NCBI GenBank assembly: GCA_014800685.1
Contig: JAAVFQ010000008.1
Location: 1-64,000, forward strand
DNA length: 64,000 bases
Source: Bacteroidales bacterium
GTDB lineage: Bacteria; Bacteroidota; Bacteroidia; Bacteroidales; Muribaculaceae
Direction: 5' to 3'
Shown here in pieces: positions 24,770-33,605 of the stretch; within the stretch, counting starts at the first letter, position 1, and the number at the start of each line of letters is the position of its first letter. The notes under the pieces were generated by a model. That model was not told the origin of the DNA and did not search any database. It worked only from the letters and a program-made list of their open reading frames with translations. The translations under genes were made by a program, and so were the position numbers.

Positions 24770-26665
24770 TCAGTAGCCTATGGGGAAACTCTTTTTAAGA
24801 TTTTCGATAGGAATAAAATAGGGAGTCCACGTGCGCACATTGATTTCCGAACCTTTGGGCCGCATATTGATCTGCAATGCAAGATAGCCTCTGTCGGAAT
24901 AAAGAGAGGATTTATAGCACTGATTCAGCTCTATCCAGATGACGTCATTATTGACAAGGCCCTCGATATTTGATACTTTGGAGATATAGGTGTCTTCAAA
25001 TATCAGCTGGATAAAGGAGTTTTTCCTGAAGTCTTCTTTAAGGCGTGCGATATATGAATCCTTCGTATGCTTCTTGTAGGTCACTTTATTTCCGAGAGAA
25101 AGGCCGGAGACCTCCCCGGGACCATAGAAGCGTTTACGCACTTTAGGGCTGAGAGTGCCGGTGATGATAATGGCATTGTCTGAGAATATGCTCTCTATAT
25201 AGTCAAGGCGTTTCAGAGCGTAAGCCGTCTGATAATCCTCCATAAACTGCAGAAGAGCATATCGGGAGTCGAGCCCCCATGAGGCCTCGCGGAATATGTC
25301 ATTCTCTGCACGCTGAGTGAGAGCGTATGCCACAGACTTTATTTTCCCGGTCTCAGGGTCGAAGCGAAACACTATCTTTTCGTTTGAGACGTGCTTGCTG
25401 CTCTTGATGGCCACGGGGATGCTCTTTCCCACGATGTAATTGCCTGACTCCTCTACTGTATAAGAAGGATTAGCCTTAGTTACAGTCACTGAGCCGCTGC
25501 CCATCATCAGCTGAAAAAGACGGAAGCCCTCATCGGTGAAGCAATCACGCACAGACTGCGTATCACGCTTTCTGATGGCCTGCTCCACCCTTTTCATCAT
25601 ATCGATATATGCCTGAGCCTTCTCCGAGAAAGGACGCTCTATGGTTTTTCTCGGCTCCTTGATGATTGGGGCAGCATCCTCTTGAGCGGCCTCAGCCTCG
25701 CTCTTCGACTGGCGAGGGGCGGGCACTTCCGGCACGCTCTCCGCTTTCACCATCTTGTCTTTCTTCATCTTCAAAGGCACTCGCAGCGATGCTCTTTCAT
25801 CAAAGTTCATGCGCTTATACCCTTTGGGATAAACTGATGCTACTGTCGGAGAATAATTCCTTCCGTCTTGAGCGAAATCGTATAGCAAACGGATGCTCAC
25901 TTCATTCATCCCCTCGAGTCTATGGAACGGAAGCACTCCCCGCCCGCTCTTGCAATGCACGGGAGAGACCATTCTCTCTCCATTGAAATAGCCAATGTCA
26001 AGCATCGACACCGGACGACCGTCGTAGGTAGCCTCGATATTCACGAGATAGCGATCATAATCATCCGGCGATTCAGAGATTTGCTCGTTGGGTATGCTGA
26101 TTGAAATATTAGAAAGCACTCCGGGTATATGAGAAGAAAGCCATGTCTTGGCATCCTTTTCGCCGGCGGGAGTCTTCACATTCACCTTGTCCTGATAGGT
26201 GGAGAGCAGACGCAGAGCCCAGGTGTAATATTTCAGAGCCTCGGAGATGTTGAGCTGTTCCTCTTGCGAGATGCCCTGCTTCACAAAGTCGGCTATCATC
26301 TCCTTGCGCTCTTCCTCAGCCCGGCGGAGGTCAGCCTCAGAGACATAGACCATCACTACATAGTCCTTGCCGCTCTGAGTCATAAGCTCTTCGAGATTCT
26401 CAATAGTGGCGACAGTCAGCGAGGTCGTGGTGTTGGAAAACTCATCATTGACCAGCGAAGATTCCGACACGAGCACAGTCTTCAGTTTATGCATCAAATC
26501 TTCCCTCGCCGCCTCTTTGGCCTCATCGTAAGATGCAGAGCGAGCCTCTCCCCAACGGTAGCGGGAATCGGCTCTTATCCGGCTCATTCTACTTTCAACG
26601 TCTGTCTGTGCCATGCAGAGCAGAGCCAGACAGAAAGAAAGGAGTGTGAAGATGATTCTTCGCAT
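24770..26665 (-). CDS. Exported LPP20-like large protein, function unknown
   Basis: This 631-residue protein has a signal peptide (MRRIIFTLLSFCLALLCMAQ). Residues about 35-150 look like the LPP20 fold: an alanine-rich helix (SYDEAKEAAREDLMHKL), beta strands, then EQLNISEALKYYTWALRLLSTY, a tetratricopeptide-like helix pair. The middle part is beta-rich (about 165-310) and followed by a charged linker. The C-terminal half has an NTF2-like look (AIRKRDTQSVRDCFTDEGFRLF). The upstream ATG at 26716 lies inside the preceding gene and is rejected. It starts two bases after the stop of the first gene of the operon. Confidence 0.6.
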   Translation of the reverse strand: MRRIIFTLLSFCLALLCMAQTDVESRMSRIRADSRYRWGEARSASYDEAKEAAREDLMHKLKTVLVSESSLVNDEFSNTTTSLTVATIENLEELMTQSGKDYVVMVYVSEADLRRAEEERKEMIADFVKQGISQEEQLNISEALKYYTWALRLLSTYQDKVNVKTPAGEKDAKTWLSSHIPGVLSNISISIPNEQISESPDDYDRYLVNIEATYDGRPVSMLDIGYFNGERMVSPVHCKSGRGVLPFHRLEGMNEVSIRLLYDFAQDGRNYSPTVASVYPKGYKRMNFDERASLRVPLKMKKDKMVKAESVPEVPAPRQSKSEAEAAQEDAAPIIKEPRKTIERPFSEKAQAYIDMMKRVEQAIRKRDTQSVRDCFTDEGFRLFQLMMGSGSVTVTKANPSYTVEESGNYIVGKSIPVAIKSSKHVSNEKIVFRFDPETGKIKSVAYALTQRAENDIFREASWGLDSRYALLQFMEDYQTAYALKRLDYIESIFSDNAIIITGTLSPKVRKRFYGPGEVSGLSLGNKVTYKKHTKDSYIARLKEDFRKNSFIQLIFEDTYISKVSNIEGLVNNDVIWIELNQCYKSSLYSDRGYLALQINMRPKGSEINVRTWTPYFIPIENLKKSFPIGY

Positions 26666-26666
26666 T

Positions 26667-27296
26667 TTATTTCTCTTCGCCGAATACTTTATCGTGGATT
26701 GAGTCGATGGCTCCATTGTTTCTCTCTACCTCTTCGGCTATTCTCTTAGCACGAAGGCGGCCTGAGTCGGCATCTACTATGAAATAAGCGCGGAGGGTCC
26801 ACTGCTTGCCGTTGTCGGTACGCTTTTTGAGAAGGATGACACGGCGGATGTCTCCCTGAAACTCATGTTTCACTTTCGCTGCTACGCGGGCTATGTATTC
26901 CTCGAAGGCGCGCTCATTGTCGGAATTTGTAGAGTTGGCCAGATCAGCGCCGAGCATCGCCTGAACCTCCTGCGCATAGATGGATTGAGCATTGAGGAGA
27001 AGAGCTTTCTCACCGGCAGAGACTGTCTGGGCTACCACTTCGTGTTCTATGCCCTGCTTAGTGCCACCGAAATCTGTGGTCTCAAGATAAAAGTTTTTGA
27101 GAGCCATTTCAAGAGGGAGCACTCCGGTATATTCCCATTTCTGCTTCTTGAGCTCTTTAGCCTGCTTTTTAGCTGTCTTCTCAGCCTCTTTCTCAAAGGC
27201 TTTCTGCTGCTTGGTATACTCTTTAGTCTGAGCGCTCATCGTGGCGCTTACGCCTCCCATCATGAGGGCTAATGCAAGTATTAGTACTTTTTTCAT
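26667..27296 (-). CDS. Small exported LPP20-like protein, function unknown
   Basis: This 209-residue protein has a signal peptide (MKKVLILALALMMGGVSATMSAQ) and a lysine-rich coiled-coil-like segment (residues ~28-52). A domain follows with GEKALLLNAQSIYAQEVQAML and DIRRVILLKKR...WTLRAYFIVDADSGR, resembling the LPP20 helix-strand pattern of the next gene. It is first in a four-gene operon with the genes ending at 24770, 22928 and 21438. A promoter lies at 27326-27357. The function is not recognised. The shared fold with the second gene suggests that they bind each other or a common partner. Confidence 0.6.
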   Translation of the reverse strand: MKKVLILALALMMGGVSATMSAQTKEYTKQQKAFEKEAEKTAKKQAKELKKQKWEYTGVLPLEMALKNFYLETTDFGGTKQGIEHEVVAQTVSAGEKALLLNAQSIYAQEVQAMLGADLANSTNSDNERAFEEYIARVAAKVKHEFQGDIRRVILLKKRTDNGKQWTLRAYFIVDADSGRLRAKRIAEEVERNNGAIDSIHDKVFGEEK

Positions 27297-27325
27297 AATT
27301 CGAAAATTAATTATGGAACATTTTG

Positions 27326-27357
27326 CAAAATTAATACAAAAAAAACAAATAGTCAAG
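27326..27357 (-). promoter_or_regulatory. Promoter of the LPP20/PEGA operon
   Basis: On the minus strand TAATTTTG (27333-27326) fits TAnnTTTG, with CTTG (27357-27354) 20 bases upstream. The first gene of the operon starts at 27296. Confidence 0.6.
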
Positions 27358-27417
27358 TCCATTTTTGATCCATTTTAATACGCTTGCAGTTGGATTCCGA
27401 CCTGCATTTACAAATAG

Positions 27418-27466
27418 AAGAAGAGGGTGCAGTTCAAAATAAAAAATTTTGACACACCCCCTTCTT
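27418..27466 (-). terminator. Terminator of the second AspT-like gene
   Basis: AAGAAGAGGGTG (27418-27429) pairs with CACCCCCTTCTT (27455-27466) with one mismatch. An A/T-rich inner stem (caaaat...attttg) lies inside. It lies 21 bases past the stop at 27487 on the minus strand. Confidence 0.65.
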
Positions 27467-27486
27467 GATACGTTAACGTCTGTCGG

Positions 27487-29190
27487 CTATGCCGTAAGCA
27501 ACACGAGCGCTATTCCTAAAATGATGAGAAGCGTGTTGGACACCGCATAGGTGATAGTATATCCAAGGGCAGGCACACTGCTGCCGAGTCGCTCTTGCAC
27601 GGCGCCAAGACCGGCGGTAGTCTTTCGCGCTCCCGCACAGCAGCCCAACGTGACGGCCGGATGAAATTTGAAAATCTTGTGGCCTATGAGAATTGCAAGG
27701 AAAAGGGGCACTAAGGTTACGATAAGCCCGGCAAGGAATATTTTGGGGCCGACAGCTGAGAACGCACTGATAAAGGAGGGCCCCGAAGCTATGCCGATAA
27801 CGGCGATATACATGTTAAGTCCCAGATTGTTGAATACCCATAGGGATGCTTTCGGGATAGCTCCGTAGACCGGTCGCTTTGACCTGAGCCAGCCGAGCAC
27901 CAGACCGGAGACCAAAGCGCCTCCGCTGGCTCCGAGACTTACCGATACATTGCCTAATCGGATGGCAAGCGCTCCGAGGAGACCGCCGAGCAGGATGCCT
28001 ATCCCGATGAAGACAAAATCGGTGGCGAGTGTCTTCGGGTCGGCATATCCTATCTCATGAGCAGCCTTGTCCAAATCCTTCTTGCGCCCTACAAGCTCTA
28101 TGATGTCGCCGGGGTGCAATTCTGTTTCCGCAAGTGGATTGAGGGGCACGTCATTGCGGACTATGCGCTTGATGTCCACGCCGTCCATCCATTTGTTATC
28201 AAAGAGTTCTCTGACGGTTTTCGCGGGACAGCTGCGCGCCACTGTTACGTCCACATCCTCTACGGGGAAATTCAGTATCTTCACCCCTGCCTCTTCCGGG
28301 CCTAACCAATCATTGTCGCCTACTATCATCTCACGGCGTCCGGCAAGCACTACTGTGTCGCCGCGAGCTATCATGAGGTCGGGGGTTATGGCATCGATGA
28401 TCTCACCACCGTTTGCCTTAAGCATACGGTCTACGGTGATACGCCGTCCATCATCCAAAAATTTCGTTTCGAGGTCACTGACGCTACGCGGCTCACTCAT
28501 CCAGCTTCCGGTGGCCTTATAGGCACGGAAGGCTACCGGCCTGCAGGCAATGAAGCTTGCAGGATCAGCATTGGAAGAGGCCGGACTCAATGTCTTCTCA
28601 AGCTCGCGCGTCATCTTCTTCACCTTGTCCAGACCACCCATCATCGCAGGGCCTACATATCCTAAGAGCCACACGGCGCCGAGCGTGCCGAAGACGTATG
28701 TCATAGCATAACAGACGGGGATGGCATCCTTCATGGCCTGTATCGTTTCCGGAGAACCACTGAGCGAGGCCACCGTATCCTCTCCCGCGCCCACTACAGG
28801 CGAGGCGGTGGAGGCTCCGGCCATCATGCCCACGGCCTGCCCGGGATTGAGGTCGAAAAGGTAGGCGGCGCCGAGAGCGGCCCCAAGTATCATGACGCAC
28901 ACCACGACCGCGAATATCACCTCTTTCAGGCCATCTCCACGCAGCGACCTGAAAAATTGTGGCCCCACACTATAGCCGATACAAAAGAGAAACAGGAGGA
29001 ATGACACCGTCTTCAGCGGCCCTCCCACATCTATATTCATCTGCCCTACCAGAACTCCTACTATAAGAACAGCAGTGACTGTGCCGAGGGCTATCCCTTT
29101 AAATTTCAATTTGCCGAGCCAGAATCCTACTCCGATAGTAAGAAAGACGGCCAGCGCCGGCGTATGCCGGAATGTTTCTACAAGCCACAT
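27487..29190 (-). CDS. AspT/YidE-family putative exchanger (copy 2)
   Basis: This 567-residue inner-membrane protein has the same design as copy 1 at 16330-18027: two membrane halves around a pair of RCK/TrkA-C domains (about 215-385). Signature stretches are MAGASTASPVVGAG in the first half and CAGARKTTAGLGAVQ in the second. The two copies share many blocks, for example SVGPQFFR and the YAMTYVFGTLG/YAVTYVFGTIG pair. They differ in the substrate-motif residues (TASASLG against TASPVVG), so they may carry different anions. A full copy of the TIR repeat lies directly upstream at 29208-29393, where the promoter would be expected. Confidence 0.85.
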   Translation of the reverse strand: MWLVETFRHTPALAVFLTIGVGFWLGKLKFKGIALGTVTAVLIVGVLVGQMNIDVGGPLKTVSFLLFLFCIGYSVGPQFFRSLRGDGLKEVIFAVVVCVMILGAALGAAYLFDLNPGQAVGMMAGASTASPVVGAGEDTVASLSGSPETIQAMKDAIPVCYAMTYVFGTLGAVWLLGYVGPAMMGGLDKVKKMTRELEKTLSPASSNADPASFIACRPVAFRAYKATGSWMSEPRSVSDLETKFLDDGRRITVDRMLKANGGEIIDAITPDLMIARGDTVVLAGRREMIVGDNDWLGPEEAGVKILNFPVEDVDVTVARSCPAKTVRELFDNKWMDGVDIKRIVRNDVPLNPLAETELHPGDIIELVGRKKDLDKAAHEIGYADPKTLATDFVFIGIGILLGGLLGALAIRLGNVSVSLGASGGALVSGLVLGWLRSKRPVYGAIPKASLWVFNNLGLNMYIAVIGIASGPSFISAFSAVGPKIFLAGLIVTLVPLFLAILIGHKIFKFHPAVTLGCCAGARKTTAGLGAVQERLGSSVPALGYTITYAVSNTLLIILGIALVLLTA

Positions 29191-29207
29191 TTTGTCAGAT
29201 ATTTAGT

Positions 29208-29393
29208 TTAAGTAAGTTCTAAAAATTAAACGATATATATGAGAAGAAACTCTTGTACTATAAAACTTGTCCTTTTGGGCTAATTTCACGTTGTCTCTCA
29301 GTCAGATATGCTTATATCTTCCTTAGATTCGCCGAGAAATTATCTCCTAAATCACTTCGTTTTATATGCACATTAATTTTCTCACTTACTTTA
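29208..29393 (-). repeat. TIR repeat, near-full copy B (186 bp)
   Basis: Read on the minus strand, this segment follows the copy at 40976-41162 almost base for base, from taaagtaagtgagaaaattaatg to cgtttaatttttagaacttacttaaa. Both ends, the agatat-aagc-atatct hairpin and the agcccaaaagga segment are present. It has no open reading frame of note. It lies between the start of the AspT-like gene (29190) and the terminator of the beta-lactamase operon (29398-29434). Confidence 0.85.
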
Positions 29394-29397
29394 GTGG

Positions 29398-29434
29398 AAA
29401 AAAGAGAGAATGACTGTGGCCACTCTCTCTTTTG
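29398..29434 (-). terminator. Terminator of the polyphosphate/beta-lactamase operon
   Basis: On the minus strand AAAAGAGAGAG...CTCTCTTTTTT forms a stem, with an inner tgg-cca, followed by a run of Ts. It lies 17 bases past the beta-lactamase stop codon at 29451. Confidence 0.75.
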
Positions 29435-29450
29435 TAACAAATATATTTCA

Positions 29451-30377
29451 TTAATGGTTTTGCCTCTGAGCATCAAGTCCGCTCTGCACGATTGCCGAGA
29501 TGTCAGCTATTATTTTCTCGGTAGCCTCGTCATCCTCGTACGAGTCGGCCACGAAGACGGCTATCACATAATGACTCCCGTCCGGCCTTTTCACATAGCC
29601 CACATCATTTATGGCCATCTGTCTGCCATCGGGCAGGTTGAATCCGGTGCCTGTCTTGTGGCCTACCGTGTATCCCAGAGGGAGGAGCGGAGCGGATAGT
29701 CTGTTACGGCCGGTAGAGCAGTTTTCCATCAGATTTCTTATTAGAGCCACCGGCTCATCCTGTGGAGCAAGGAGCAGAGTCTCTATCAGCCGGGCCATGT
29801 CGAGGGGTGTCGAGAAATTGTCATAACATCGCGCAGGGTCTTCGTGCATATCTGCTTCACTGCACTCCACAGCCACGCCGTGAATCCCTTTCTCATTAAG
29901 CCATTGCGCTACTTTCCGGGGCCCTCCGGCCTCTCTGAGCAGAATATCGGAGGCGTTGTTATCGCTCATCTGCAATGAATAGGCAAGGAGTTCCGGCACG
30001 GGGATTAAGGCTCTCTCCTCTCCATACTTTTCGAGCATCGGAGACCATGTGTCTCTCTCCAGACTCTTGCCATCCACCTCCACTTCATAGTTCAGGCTCC
30101 CGCCGGCTTGAGCTCTCGCATCGGCAAGGGCAAGCGCTATGGGCAATTTATAGACGCTCAGCATCGGAAAGCTGTCCTTCTCATTGACTCCGTATGTCAG
30201 GTCGCCACAAATCACGGCTACCCCTATTCGCGGATTGCTCTTAGATACATACTCCTTTAATCTGAACTCAAGAGAATCAGTGGCTCCATGCATGGCAAGG
30301 ATTTTCACTGAGAGGAGAATAAGTAATACGAGACCTCTATTCATATTCATCTGACTCATAGTGCGGATGCCCTGCAT
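29451..30377 (-). CDS. Class A beta-lactamase (subclass A2-like)
   Basis: This serine hydrolase of up to 308 residues has all class A motifs: SVYK (SxxK, nucleophile Ser), SDN in MSDNNASDILL, the omega-loop Glu in SEADMH, and KTG in GHKTGTGF. The EAxMH omega-loop form is that of the CfxA/CblA/PER branch found in Bacteroidetes. A signal peptide lies within residues about 11-33 (MNMNRGLVLLILLSVK...). The annotated ATG at 30377 is only one base past the stop of the Cthe_2159-like gene, but ATGs at 30359 or 30350 are also possible. It is the last gene of the VTC/DUF4956 operon, which is unusual for a resistance gene. Confidence 0.9.
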   Translation of the reverse strand: MQGIRTMSQMNMNRGLVLLILLSVKILAMHGATDSLEFRLKEYVSKSNPRIGVAVICGDLTYGVNEKDSFPMLSVYKLPIALALADARAQAGGSLNYEVEVDGKSLERDTWSPMLEKYGEERALIPVPELLAYSLQMSDNNASDILLREAGGPRKVAQWLNEKGIHGVAVECSEADMHEDPARCYDNFSTPLDMARLIETLLLAPQDEPVALIRNLMENCSTGRNRLSAPLLPLGYTVGHKTGTGFNLPDGRQMAINDVGYVKRPDGSHYVIAVFVADSYEDDEATEKIIADISAIVQSGLDAQRQNH

Positions 30378-30378
30378 A

Positions 30379-32103
30379 TTATTCTTTCACACATTGCTTG
30401 CCGCCGCAGTAGGCCGAGAAATAGTCGGCGCCATCGAGACTTTGAGAGGCTACGAGGAGGGAAGCTCCTTCGTAGGAGCGTGGCATGACGAAACTCATCA
30501 GGGTATTCGCGCCATTGGATGACGCAATAGCGACAGATTCGCCCACTTTTGCTGAAAAACCGGTCCAAGACTTATGAACTACACCTGAGACAACCGGCTC
30601 TGTGGAGGGAGAGCCGCCCATGGCAACGAGCGTGCCGCCTGCCACGTTCACCCCTTCCGCCACCTTGCAGTCTACGCCGGAGGCCGGACTGGAGCCGCCG
30701 GCTGCTATCACCTTGCCCCCCGCTATGCTCACGCTCTGCTTTGCATTCAGACCATCTTCTGCAGCTGAATATGCAAGGATGCTGCTCTGGCCATCTATCT
30801 TTATGGTGTAGGCATTAATGGCGTCGTCGTGAGAGTATATGCTGAGCATGCAGTCGCTCACGGTTATCGCAGCGTCACTCTCCATGCCGCGCGAGCCGTC
30901 GGCTTTTCCGGATGAAATCACGAGGAGTTCGCCGCCGGTGAGCGTGATGTCTTCAGTGGCCTTGATGGCTTTGGCCGAGGAAGTGAGCGAAGGTGCATAT
31001 TCGTATCTTGTGCCTGAACATACCACTTCGGTTTTTCCTCCGGAGATGTCAACGGTAGTTCCGGCGTTTATCCCTTTGCCACCTTTGCCGAGGGAGCGCA
31101 GACTGACGTCGCCGCCTGATATCTTCACTCCGGCATCTGCCTTCAGACAGGCAGCGGAGGACGTGTCGAAGGTCTCTTCGTCATAAATGGCATCGCCGGA
31201 GGTGCCGAGCACCACTCGCCCACCCTCTATGCGGATGTCACGGTCACATTTCATACCTTTGCCGGCAGGCGCTGTTGTGGTGCCGAAGACGTAGCCTCCC
31301 ATGACGAGAATACCGATGTCGTCTGTCAGGTCGCCATTGGCATGATAGCAGTTTCTGGCAGCCTCAGTGACCGCGAGAGTCACTCCGGGTCTGATGGCCA
31401 TGAATCCGTCGGTGGCAATTCCGTGACGATAGCGTCCCTTGACTTCGAGCACGCCATTGCCACTGACAATCACGTCGCCTTCACTGAAAAGACATCCCTT
31501 GCGGTCTTCAGTATATGACGTCTCGCCGGGGAGATAGTAATCATCCTCCTCATACTCCTTGGCATCAGCGAGAGTATTGACAGAGCCTTCAGCAAGGCGA
31601 ACGAACATTCTCTTCTTGCACTGGGAGTTGATGGCCGGCCCTTTGCGCGACTCAAGATTAAGGCCTGAAAGAGTCAGCAGAAAGCGGTTTGCGCCGTAGA
31701 TTTTAAGACCTCCGTCGGCAGAAGATCCTTTTAATATGATCTCTACGCCACTGACGTTGGCACTTTTCATGTCTATAGTGACGTAAGCACCACTGACGTC
31801 TGTCTTCACGCCTGCTATCTGAGAAGTCACAGTGGCGGTGGCACCGCTATATTCTATCTCTATCTTTCTGCCGAAAGAGGAGAGTTCATGATAAAGATCA
31901 GCGTTCTGCCCTACGGCATCGGCCGAGAAGTCATCGGCACGCTCACCATTCCATACGGGGAGGGAGGAGCTATAGGCAGGTATATTGGCATCTTCAGACG
32001 CCTGGCCTTCGCGTCCGGGAGCATCCGGACCCTCTTCGCTGCAAGAGGCCAGCGTGATTGAGGCGCAGAGCAGAGAGAATATAGTAGTTTTTATAAATTT
32101 CAT
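30379..32103 (-). CDS. Cthe_2159-type beta-helix lipoprotein
   Basis: This 574-residue protein has a lipoprotein signal ending in LASC (Cys about 20). It is built of repeated beta-helix turns of the form ISGG-x-V-x(n)-S-x-GKGINA and VSDC-x-L-x-IYSHDDAINA. The repeats D-G-hydrophobic-N/D-A recur about every 25-30 residues (about 150-520). This matches the Cthe_2159 (PF14262-type) family, known from Clostridium thermocellum as a plant polysaccharide/polygalacturonate binder. Ligand here is unknown. It is in an operon with the VTC and DUF4956 genes, the neighbourhood often seen for this family. An outer-membrane location is inferred from the lipobox. Confidence 0.8.
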   Translation of the reverse strand: MKFIKTTIFSLLCASITLASCSEEGPDAPGREGQASEDANIPAYSSSLPVWNGERADDFSADAVGQNADLYHELSSFGRKIEIEYSGATATVTSQIAGVKTDVSGAYVTIDMKSANVSGVEIILKGSSADGGLKIYGANRFLLTLSGLNLESRKGPAINSQCKKRMFVRLAEGSVNTLADAKEYEEDDYYLPGETSYTEDRKGCLFSEGDVIVSGNGVLEVKGRYRHGIATDGFMAIRPGVTLAVTEAARNCYHANGDLTDDIGILVMGGYVFGTTTAPAGKGMKCDRDIRIEGGRVVLGTSGDAIYDEETFDTSSAACLKADAGVKISGGDVSLRSLGKGGKGINAGTTVDISGGKTEVVCSGTRYEYAPSLTSSAKAIKATEDITLTGGELLVISSGKADGSRGMESDAAITVSDCMLSIYSHDDAINAYTIKIDGQSSILAYSAAEDGLNAKQSVSIAGGKVIAAGGSSPASGVDCKVAEGVNVAGGTLVAMGGSPSTEPVVSGVVHKSWTGFSAKVGESVAIASSNGANTLMSFVMPRSYEGASLLVASQSLDGADYFSAYCGGKQCVKE

Positions 32104-32116
32104 AGTTCGGGATTCA

Positions 32117-32163
32117 GAATCACTTCGTTTATATGTACATTAATTTTTCGCACTTGATTAAAA
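32117..32163 (-). repeat. Left-end fragment of the TIR repeat
   Basis: On the minus strand aatcaagtgcgaaaaattaatgtacatataaacgaagtgattc matches the left end of the element at 40976-41162. It sits in the gap between the DUF2490 gene and the Cthe_2159-like gene, inside the operon. Confidence 0.65.
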
Positions 32164-32171
32164 CTAAATGG

Positions 32172-32903
32172 TCAGAGGCGGAACGTATATCCAACCCCGA
32201 TGACATTCTGATTATCTGTGCCTGCCTCTACGCCCTGCACGAAGCGGTAGAAGAGCTCTACTCTATTGTGCTTGTTTATCTTATACTCTGAGCCTATGGT
32301 ATATCTCACTTTCTCTACACTGAACTGACGACTCAGATTGTCATAAAGTTCTATTGAGGCGAATGGCTCAAATTTGCTTTTGCGTATGTTATAGTCGCAA
32401 TGCAGTCTTGAGCGGAGTATATGCTTGTCTTTTGGAGCTATCCATTCATCATCTTTACGGGTCTCCCCGTCGGGTTCATATTTCTCCACCCATTTGCCGA
32501 GGCGATGCGTATACTGATACCTTTCCCTAAGCGAGAGACTGAACCGTCCGGCCTTTATCTTCCCGGTGACGGAGGCATATACGCGATGACGTCCTATCCA
32601 GTAGGGAGGGATGATATTCCCTTTTCGGGTCTCCTCTTCGAGCGTATGGCTCATAATATACTTGTAGCCAGCATCTATCTTGAAGTATTTTTGCTTATAC
32701 TCGCCGCTTAGCCCTATGGTGACGCGCTCAGTACTTTTCAGAGCATCGTGTGTGCGGTATTCCACTTCTGCCCCTACTTCCCATTTCTTGCCAAAGCCCG
32801 CACTGAAGTCTGCTGAAGTCCATAACTCCTGAGAGTGAGCCACCGGCACTGCAGCGAGCATCAGCAGGCCTGCTAATATTTTTTTCATAGGTAATATCAT
32901 CAT
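32172..32903 (-). CDS. DUF2490 outer-membrane barrel protein
   Basis: This protein of about 243 residues has a signal peptide (MKKILAGLLMLAAVPVAHS). The rest alternates short strands with aromatic and charged ends (WEVGAEVEYRTHD, KYFKIDAGYKYIM, VIGVGYTFRL at the C-terminus), as in a DUF2490 outer-membrane beta-barrel. The function of DUF2490 is unknown. Its start overlaps the DUF4956 stop in an ATGA arrangement at 32903-32900, so coupled translation is likely. The ATG at 32888 would give a tidier signal peptide. Confidence 0.75.
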   Translation of the reverse strand: MMILPMKKILAGLLMLAAVPVAHSQELWTSADFSAGFGKKWEVGAEVEYRTHDALKSTERVTIGLSGEYKQKYFKIDAGYKYIMSHTLEEETRKGNIIPPYWIGRHRVYASVTGKIKAGRFSLSLRERYQYTHRLGKWVEKYEPDGETRKDDEWIAPKDKHILRSRLHCDYNIRKSKFEPFASIELYDNLSRQFSVEKVRYTIGSEYKINKHNRVELFYRFVQGVEAGTDNQNVIGVGYTFRL

Positions 32904-33562
32904 TCCTCCTTGGGGAGTTTAAGCATTTTATTCACTATATTATCCCCGAAACGCTTCTTATCACGATAATAGACTTTGAGCATGGCTGTGTCCCTAAGGA
33001 AATCAACGGCTCCTATCTGCACGTTGGCTATTTCGAGTCCGAGCCTCTGGCGCAAATCAGCTATCAACTCATCCCGTTTCTCCGGGGTGATAAGGTCTAT
33101 GCGGTCATATATCACATATTTCTCTTCGTATGAATTGGCAAAAGGAAGCCTCTCGCAGAAGAAGATTATTGCGATAAAGATGAGATTGGTGAGTGTAAGC
33201 TCGCCGAAACTCAACGAGACTGCAAGCGCATTAATCACCGATAGGGCTATTATGACGAAAAGATAGGTCATTTCCCTCACCGACATCGACTCCGTCCGGT
33301 AGCGTATTATCCCGAATATGGCAAAGAGTCCTAATGCAAATCCCACTTTAATCTTAACACTGCCAAGCAGATATATCAGGAAGAAAATGCTGACGGAGAT
33401 TAAGGCGAAGGTGAAGAAATATTCTCGGCGGCGACTCTTGGGATAATAGAGCCCCGCTATTATTATCATTACGAAAACTGTGTTGAAGAGGAATCTTAAC
33501 AGCAACGCTGTCATGTCGGCTGTGTCTATCAGCGGAGCATCAAGAAGTTCTAAATCTTCCAT
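32900..33562 (-). CDS. DUF4956 integral membrane protein
   Basis: This 220-residue protein has four predicted transmembrane segments (about 20-40, 48-67, 72-90 with the RYRTESMSVREMTY loop, and 100-140). A cytosolic alpha/beta domain of about 70 residues follows (DLITPEKRDELIADLRQRLGL...). The loop RYRTESMSVREMTY is the family signature. DUF4956 proteins commonly neighbour VTC-type polyphosphate polymerase genes, as here. A channel or transfer role for the polymer is a guess. It lies 43 bases after the VTC gene. Confidence 0.85.
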   Translation of the reverse strand: MEDLELLDAPLIDTADMTALLLRFLFNTVFVMIIIAGLYYPKSRRREYFFTFALISVSIFFLIYLLGSVKIKVGFALGLFAIFGIIRYRTESMSVREMTYLFVIIALSVINALAVSLSFGELTLTNLIFIAIIFFCERLPFANSYEEKYVIYDRIDLITPEKRDELIADLRQRLGLEIANVQIGAVDFLRDTAMLKVYYRDKKRFGDNIVNKMLKLPKEE

Positions 33563-33605
33563 TTCTACTATATTGGAGTTGTTAAACGCATATTTTCAGA
33601 ATTTG

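Noticed and set aside
30379-32103. Repeats in the Cthe_2159-like gene as a possible tandem DNA repeat or CRISPR-like array
   Set aside because: The periodicity is at protein level (beta-helix turns) and the DNA units are diverged and irregularly spaced.
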